Source: CAWACC01 sp964390695
GTDB taxonomy: Bacteria > Chlamydiota > Chlamydiia > Chlamydiales > Parachlamydiaceae
NCBI GenBank assembly: GCA_964390695.1
Contig: CAYMKI010000053.1
Span: forward strand, 1 to 17,415
Direction: 5' to 3'
DNA: 17,415 nucleotides
Part shown: positions 12,634 to 17,415 of the stretch, piece after piece
Layout of the letters: each line of letters begins with the position of its first letter
How positions within the stretch are numbered: the first letter of the stretch is position 1
Made by a program: the position numbers and the translations under genes
The notes under the pieces: model-generated
What the model was told of the DNA's origin: nothing
What the model saw: the letters and a program-made list of their open reading frames with translations, nothing else
Database searches by the model: none

Positions 12634-15561
12634 ATGCCTAAGTTCAGATTGAAATGCCTATTCCCATGCCTCTACTTTATGACTCTTTTTCAATCTGTAT
12701 GTCTAGAAGGATCTGAAGAGTATACAGAAATCCAAGATAAAGCCACTTTACCTATATTGACACCCTCCTTTGCAAAAACCAGCACGGCCAAAATTCAGCT
12801 AAATAATGGTCTGCAAGCATACCTAATCTCCGATCCCAATGCCGACCAGTCCGCAGCAGCCTTACTGGTGCAAGTGGGCAGTTGGGATGATCCTAAGGCT
12901 TATCCTGGCTTAGCGCATTTTTTGGAGCATATGCTGTTTTTGGGAACCAAGAAATACCCAAACGAGTCTGAATACGACCGTTATATTAAAGAGCATGGCG
13001 GCAGCTCGAATGCCTACACCACCAATGATTACACCTGCTTTCTTTTTTCCATCGACAACAACGCCTTTACGGAAGCTTTGGATCGTTTTTCCTATTTTTT
13101 TAAAGAACCTCTCTTCAATCCCTCCGGTGTGAACCGCGAATTGAATGCTATCGACCAAGAATACGCGCAGAACCTAGACAATGATGATGTGCGCCAAGTC
13201 TTTACGTTGAAAGCTATGGCAAATCCCGAGCATCCTTATCATGCGTTCAATATAGGCAATAGCTCTACCCTGTCTAAAGTCTCTCAAGAAATCCTAAAAG
13301 AATGGTATCTGAAACACTACAGCTCCCATTTGATGCGCTTGATGATCGTCTCTTCGTTGCCACTAGACCAATTAAAAAAAATGGTCGTACAAGATTTTTC
13401 AGGGATCCCTAATACACAAGCACAACCCACCCGTAATCCTCTGCCCCTTTTTTCCAAAACAGCTGCTGACCAGATGGTGTATGTAGAACCGATTAAAAAT
13501 ATCAGAGAATTGACTCTGGTTTGGGATGTGCCGGGAAATGTTCAACAGACTATGGAATCCAAACCGGATAGTTTGATTTCCTTTGTCTTAGGCCATGAAG
13601 GCAAAGAGAGCTTGCTGGCAGAATTAAAGCGAGAAGAGCTGGCAGATGCGCTTAATTGCGGCTCTACTTGGCTGGGCCCTAATAACCAGGAAATCTACCT
13701 CAACATTGAACTCACCGATCTAGGCGTGCATCAGGTGGACAAGGTAATTGAAAGAGTCTTTCAAGCCTTGGCTATTCTGCGGCAAAAAGGCATACCCCCT
13801 TATCTTTTCAATGAAATCCAGCAGATGGATAAAATCCATTATCAATACCCGCAGAGAGAAGATGCTTTCGGCACGCTCTTTAAACATACTGTATGGCTCA
13901 ACCGCGAAGACTTGACCACCTTTCCCCTTTATTCGCAAGTCATCCAGAAATATGACCCTAAAGCTATCGAGGATCTTCTGAAAGCTCTGACTCCCGATAA
14001 TTGCCATATTATGGTCACAGCGCCTTCCAGTATGACCGGAGTTAAAACGGATCAAACCGAACCTTGGCTGGGAGTTCATTATGCTACCGTACCCATTAAG
14101 CAAGAGACAGTGAAAAAGTGGCAGGCTGCCACCCCTCACGCTCAAATCGATTTACCAGCACCCAATCCTTACATACCGGAACACTTATCTCTCGTCCAAG
14201 TATTTCCCGAAGAATCCTCTGAGGTTCCCTTGTGGCCAAAGCCTTCCCTGATTATGGATGATGTGCATGCGAAAATCTACTACGCTCCCGACTCTAACTT
14301 TCAACAGCCAAAAGTCTGCTGGATTTTCGAAATCAAAACTCCCGCCATCGACAATGGCAGGGCCGAAAGCGTCGTCTTGGCAGATGTGTTTGTAAAAAAC
14401 GCCCTGGAGAACCTCAATACCACTACTTACTCGGCAGCTATGGGCGGCCTAAACTTCTCCATAGCCCGTACAGAGAATGGCATAGCTTTATCGATAGAAG
14501 GCTATAGCGATAAAGCCCACCTGCTCTTAGACGAGATCTTAAAAAAATTCTTAGAACCTATAACCGAACAAAACTTTAAAAAATTTAAAGACATCCTGTT
14601 GCGCGATTACCAAAATGCCGCTAAAGAGTCTCCGCTGCAACAGGCCAGCGAACTTTTCAAAGAAATCATCTACAAAAAATACGCCGGCAACAAATCTAAA
14701 GCCACAGCTATGAGGCGCATTTCTTTTAAAAAATACAATGAGTTTTTTGAAAAACTGTTCAAGATCAATTATGTCGAAGGCTTAATGTTCGGCAATGTTA
14801 TCCAAAATGAAGCCAAAGAAGCGGCTGCTTCATTTTACGAAGTGTTAAAAGGCGAAGCATATCCTTTGTCAGAACAGCAGAAAACCGAAGTGATCATTTT
14901 ACCTGACGATAAAGGCCCCTTTTATCTCGAAACTAAGGTGGATGTCAAAGGCAACGCCGCCTTTTTAGCCATAGAAAATCCCCATTTCGATTTTCAAAAA
15001 AGAGCTGCCCAGCAGATCCTTATGCAGGCCATGAATGAACCTTTTTTTGCCCAACTGCGCACGCAGCAACAAACCGGCTATATAGTCGCCAGCGCCGGAG
15101 AAGACATCGAGAAACAGCTGTTTGATTTTTTTGGAGTACAAACGAACACCCACGACCCTCGCGATCTGCTGGCGCGTTTCGAATTATTTATCGAAGGCTA
15201 CTTACAGGAATTGGAAAAAGAAATCCCGCCAGAGCGATTTGAAACGTTTAAAAAAGCCTTGGTAGCAAAGTTACAGGCTTCCGCCAAAAATATTAACGAG
15301 ATGGGACAACTCCTGAACAAAATAGCCTTTAAATACCATGCAGACTTCGATTGGATGAAAAAAAGGATAGACAGCTTCAACGCCTTGCAGTACCAGCAAT
15401 TTTTAACTCTATCCAGGGAGTTTCTGGGCAAAACCAATAAAAGGCGCTTAGGGCTGCTGATCAAGGGTAACTTACCCAAGGACAATCAGTTTTCCTATAC
15501 ACGCTTGCCTCTGCCGACAAGAATCAGGGCAATGAGCACATTCACTGCCGAAGATCCTTGA
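12634..15561 (+). CDS. ptr: Insulinase-family zinc protease (protease III/pitrilysin type), exported
   Basis: This is an M16A metalloprotease that cleaves peptides, expected in the periplasm. The 975-residue length matches pitrilysin (962 in E. coli). The inverted zinc motif H-F-L-E-H is at 95-99 (H95 and H99 ligands, E98 the catalytic base), and the third ligand E176 lies 77 residues after H99, as in pitrilysin. The substrate-cavity block G-G-S-S-N-A-Y-T at 122-129 is typical. The second half has the degenerate, non-catalytic M16 repeat, including R-x-x-x-Q-x-G-Y near 807. The first 25 residues form a hydrophobic signal peptide without a clear lipobox. The start ATG is preceded by AAAGGA, and lies four bases after the plsB stop. 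A counterpart follows plsB in Chlamydia as I recall. Confidence 0.93.
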   Translation: MPKFRLKCLFPCLYFMTLFQSVCLEGSEEYTEIQDKATLPILTPSFAKTSTAKIQLNNGLQAYLISDPNADQSAAALLVQVGSWDDPKAYPGLAHFLEHMLFLGTKKYPNESEYDRYIKEHGGSSNAYTTNDYTCFLFSIDNNAFTEALDRFSYFFKEPLFNPSGVNRELNAIDQEYAQNLDNDDVRQVFTLKAMANPEHPYHAFNIGNSSTLSKVSQEILKEWYLKHYSSHLMRLMIVSSLPLDQLKKMVVQDFSGIPNTQAQPTRNPLPLFSKTAADQMVYVEPIKNIRELTLVWDVPGNVQQTMESKPDSLISFVLGHEGKESLLAELKREELADALNCGSTWLGPNNQEIYLNIELTDLGVHQVDKVIERVFQALAILRQKGIPPYLFNEIQQMDKIHYQYPQREDAFGTLFKHTVWLNREDLTTFPLYSQVIQKYDPKAIEDLLKALTPDNCHIMVTAPSSMTGVKTDQTEPWLGVHYATVPIKQETVKKWQAATPHAQIDLPAPNPYIPEHLSLVQVFPEESSEVPLWPKPSLIMDDVHAKIYYAPDSNFQQPKVCWIFEIKTPAIDNGRAESVVLADVFVKNALENLNTTTYSAAMGGLNFSIARTENGIALSIEGYSDKAHLLLDEILKKFLEPITEQNFKKFKDILLRDYQNAAKESPLQQASELFKEIIYKKYAGNKSKATAMRRISFKKYNEFFEKLFKINYVEGLMFGNVIQNEAKEAAASFYEVLKGEAYPLSEQQKTEVIILPDDKGPFYLETKVDVKGNAAFLAIENPHFDFQKRAAQQILMQAMNEPFFAQLRTQQQTGYIVASAGEDIEKQLFDFFGVQTNTHDPRDLLARFELFIEGYLQELEKEIPPERFETFKKALVAKLQASAKNINEMGQLLNKIAFKYHADFDWMKKRIDSFNALQYQQFLTLSREFLGKTNKRRLGLLIKGNLPKDNQFSYTRLPLPTRIRAMSTFTAEDP

Positions 15562-15588
15562 CATCCGTGTACTTGTATAGTGTATATA
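15558..15588 (+). promoter_or_regulatory. Candidate promoter for the recJ-like gene
   Basis: TTGACA at 15558-15563 overlaps the ptr stop codon. TGTATA at 15581-15586 follows after 17 bases, and TATATA at 15583-15588 after 19. This would let recJ be transcribed on its own as well as with ptr. The ribosome binding site GGAG lies eight bases before the ATG at 15611. Confidence 0.45.
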
Positions 15589-15610
15589 TGTACCTTTTGG
15601 AGAATGAATA

Positions 15611-17362
15611 ATGTACCATTGGCAATCAAATGAAGATCCCATCTGGATCTATCCTCATAACGATACCCCTTTAAGGGATAATATCATTAAAGAATTCAAG
15701 CTCCACCCTGTCATCGCACAATTTCTTGTATCCCGTGGATTCAAGTCCCTAGAAGAAATCCATGACTACCTCTACGCTAAGCTGCCGGACCTGCATGACC
15801 CTTTCCTGTTAGCCGAAATGCCCCAAGCTGTAGCTAGAATATGCCGAGCGCTAGATAACTGCGAGAACATCCTCATCTACGGCGACAATGATGTCGACGG
15901 GATGACAGGTACGGCTCTTCTGACAGAATTCCTGCAATACATTGGAGCAAATGTTTATTACTATGTCTCCACACGCGGTTCCTTGCGCCAAAGCCTCATC
16001 ATCGAAGCACTCGAATATGCTTTAAAAAATGAATGCAAGCTCCTGATCACCGTAGACTGCGGCATTACCGCTGCAGGCGAGATAGCCAAAGTGGTAGAGA
16101 AAAATGTCGATGTGATTGTCACCGATCACCACGAGCCCACCGATAAAATCCCCCACTGCATCGCCACATTGAACCCCAAGCTCTATAATAACGCCTATCC
16201 CAACCGCGATTTAACAGGTGTCGGCGTAGCCTTCAAGCTCGCCCATGCCGTCACCAACCACTTAGTGGCCGAAGGTAAAATCTCCCCTAAAAAAATAGAC
16301 CTGAAAAGATACCTTGACCTCGTTGCCCTAGGTACCATTTCCGATATGGGAGCCCTAAGAAATGAAAACCGCATACTCGTCCGCTATGGCATCAAACAGT
16401 TGCGCAAAACCAAACGCATAGGCCTCAGCAAGCTAGTTTCTATTTCTGACGTAGATCTAAATGACATCTCCACCTTCAATATCGCCTCCAAAATAGCCCC
16501 TCGTCTAAATAGCTTGGGAAGAATCGACGATCCTCAAAAAGGCGTTCAGCTGCTCCTCATCCGCAACGTCATCGCCGCAGAAAAAATGGCTTTGGAATTA
16601 GACCTCAATAATATCGAAAGGCAGAAAATCGAACGGAATATGTCTGCCGACGTAGAAAACATGATCCGCCAATCGCCCGAAATCCTGCAGCATAAAGCCA
16701 TCATTTTATCCTCCGACAAATGGCATCCCGGCGTAATCGCCATCATTTCTACCCGCATTTCCAAGCAATACAATCGGCCTACCATCATCATAGCCATCGA
16801 TAAAGGCATAGGAAAGGGATCTTTAAGGTCTATCCAAGAATTCCCTCTGCTCAATGTATTGAAAGACAACGCAGACTTGCTGCTCAACTTTGGCGGACAC
16901 GACTTTGCCGCCGGCATGACCCTAAGAGAACAAAACATCGAAGAATTTAAAACGCGCTTTCTAAAGGTCGTTGACGAAAAGCTTAATGATAACGATGTGG
17001 TCAACAAGCTCTACTTGGATAGCGAAGTCAAATTCGAAGACCTCAGCTTCGACTTCATGGAATCCATACGTTTGTTAGAACCCTTTGGCAATGAAAACCC
17101 CTCGCCAGTCTTTTATACCGATTGCAAACAAGCCTGGCCGCCTAAAGTCATAGGTAAGACGCATCTAAAATTATATCTGGAACAGGGCGATCATGTCTTC
17201 GAAGGGATAGCCTTCAACAGAGCCTCACAAAGCCCCCTGCTGCGTAAAAAAGACATGCAGCTCAGGATAGCCTTCACCCCGCAGATTAACGACTACCAGG
17301 GGCAAAGCATACAGCTGATGATCCGAGATTTTAAGATTTTAGACCCTGTCAAATCCGAATAG
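15611..17362 (+). CDS. recJ: RecJ-like single-stranded-DNA exonuclease (DHH/DHHA1 family), variant motifs
   Basis: RecJ degrades single-stranded DNA from the 5' end in recombination and repair. The 583-residue protein has the family layout: phosphoesterase motifs G-D-N-D-V-D-G (91-97), L-I-T-V-D-C-G-I (145-152), T-D-H-H-E-P (171-176), G-V-G-V-A-F-K-L (203-210), A-L-G-T-I-S-D-M (239-246), then the DHHA1 block G-G-H-D-F-A-A-G (428-435) and a C-terminal OB-like part. Two positions deviate: motif I has Asn where the usual form is G-D-Y-D-V-D-G, and the G-Y-G-L usually found after the P-x-R loop reads R-Q-S-L (126-129). The aspartates and histidines for metals are kept, so activity is likely. As I recall, recJ of C. 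trachomatis lies elsewhere, near secDF, so this may be a relocated gene or a paralogue. Confidence 0.88.
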   Translation: MYHWQSNEDPIWIYPHNDTPLRDNIIKEFKLHPVIAQFLVSRGFKSLEEIHDYLYAKLPDLHDPFLLAEMPQAVARICRALDNCENILIYGDNDVDGMTGTALLTEFLQYIGANVYYYVSTRGSLRQSLIIEALEYALKNECKLLITVDCGITAAGEIAKVVEKNVDVIVTDHHEPTDKIPHCIATLNPKLYNNAYPNRDLTGVGVAFKLAHAVTNHLVAEGKISPKKIDLKRYLDLVALGTISDMGALRNENRILVRYGIKQLRKTKRIGLSKLVSISDVDLNDISTFNIASKIAPRLNSLGRIDDPQKGVQLLLIRNVIAAEKMALELDLNNIERQKIERNMSADVENMIRQSPEILQHKAIILSSDKWHPGVIAIISTRISKQYNRPTIIIAIDKGIGKGSLRSIQEFPLLNVLKDNADLLLNFGGHDFAAGMTLREQNIEEFKTRFLKVVDEKLNDNDVVNKLYLDSEVKFEDLSFDFMESIRLLEPFGNENPSPVFYTDCKQAWPPKVIGKTHLKLYLEQGDHVFEGIAFNRASQSPLLRKKDMQLRIAFTPQINDYQGQSIQLMIRDFKILDPVKSE

Positions 17363-17369
17363 CTTGGAA

Positions 17370-17383
17370 ATCGTAATTACGAT
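17370..17383. other. 14-bp perfect palindrome downstream of recJ
   Basis: ATCGTAATTACGAT lies seven bases after the recJ stop. There is no following U-run, so it is not a standard terminator. It may be an operator for the next gene, whose start is outside the window. The rest of 17363-17415 shows nothing else that I can support. Confidence 0.3.
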
Positions 17384-17415
17384 ATTTGGATACTAATGAA
17401 AGGGGTAGTTTTGCT

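Overview
The window reads as chromosome from a member of the Chlamydiae, most likely an environmental, amoeba-associated lineage (Parachlamydia/Waddlia/Criblamydia-like). The main evidence is the divergent block DUF177–rpmF–plsX (minus strand) facing RNase G–plsB–ptr (plus strand). As I remember it, this matches the order CT811 to CT806 of Chlamydia trachomatis. A soluble, plastid-type glycerol-3-phosphate acyltransferase next to a pitrilysin-type protease is a further chlamydial trait. Genus-level assignment is not possible by eye.

Layout. 1-102: C-terminal tail of a TraB/GumN-like protein. 164-1000: unrecognised membrane-anchored protein, preceded by a hairpin that covers its ribosome binding site. 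1001-1420: repeat-rich convergent intergenic region with a perfect 40-bp direct repeat holding the stop codons of both flanking genes and, inside it, a perfect 43-bp inverted repeat. 1421-2519 (minus): spermidine-synthase-like protein and a small coiled-coil protein, with a good sigma70-type promoter. 2722-6174 (plus): SAM-methyltransferase-like protein with a TPR-like tail, zinc alcohol dehydrogenase of the CAD/YahK type, and a secreted protein. 6074-7768 (minus): AT-rich, unrecognised, effector-like gene whose 3' end overlaps the secreted-protein gene. 7821-9511 (minus): plsX (TTG start), rpmF (59 codons) and DUF177. 9512-10061: long divergent intergenic region with several palindromes. 10062-15561 (plus): rng, plsB and ptr, tightly packed. 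15611-17362: RecJ-like exonuclease with altered motifs.

How the genes fit together. PlsX makes acyl-phosphate and the PlsB-like enzyme puts the first acyl chain on glycerol-3-phosphate, so phospholipid entry sits on both sides of the divergent promoter region. RNase G, DUF177 and L32 concern rRNA and ribosome maturation. The block is thus a growth and membrane/ribosome core. The region left of plsX looks accessory: repeats, an AT-rich gene in the place where I remember pmpD in C. trachomatis, and an apparent gene-end junction near 6070. I did not find a defence system, CRISPR array, tRNA, rRNA or transposase gene. The most notable items are the duplicated gene-end junction with the nested inverted repeat, the RecJ variant, and the effector-like gene with its overlap.
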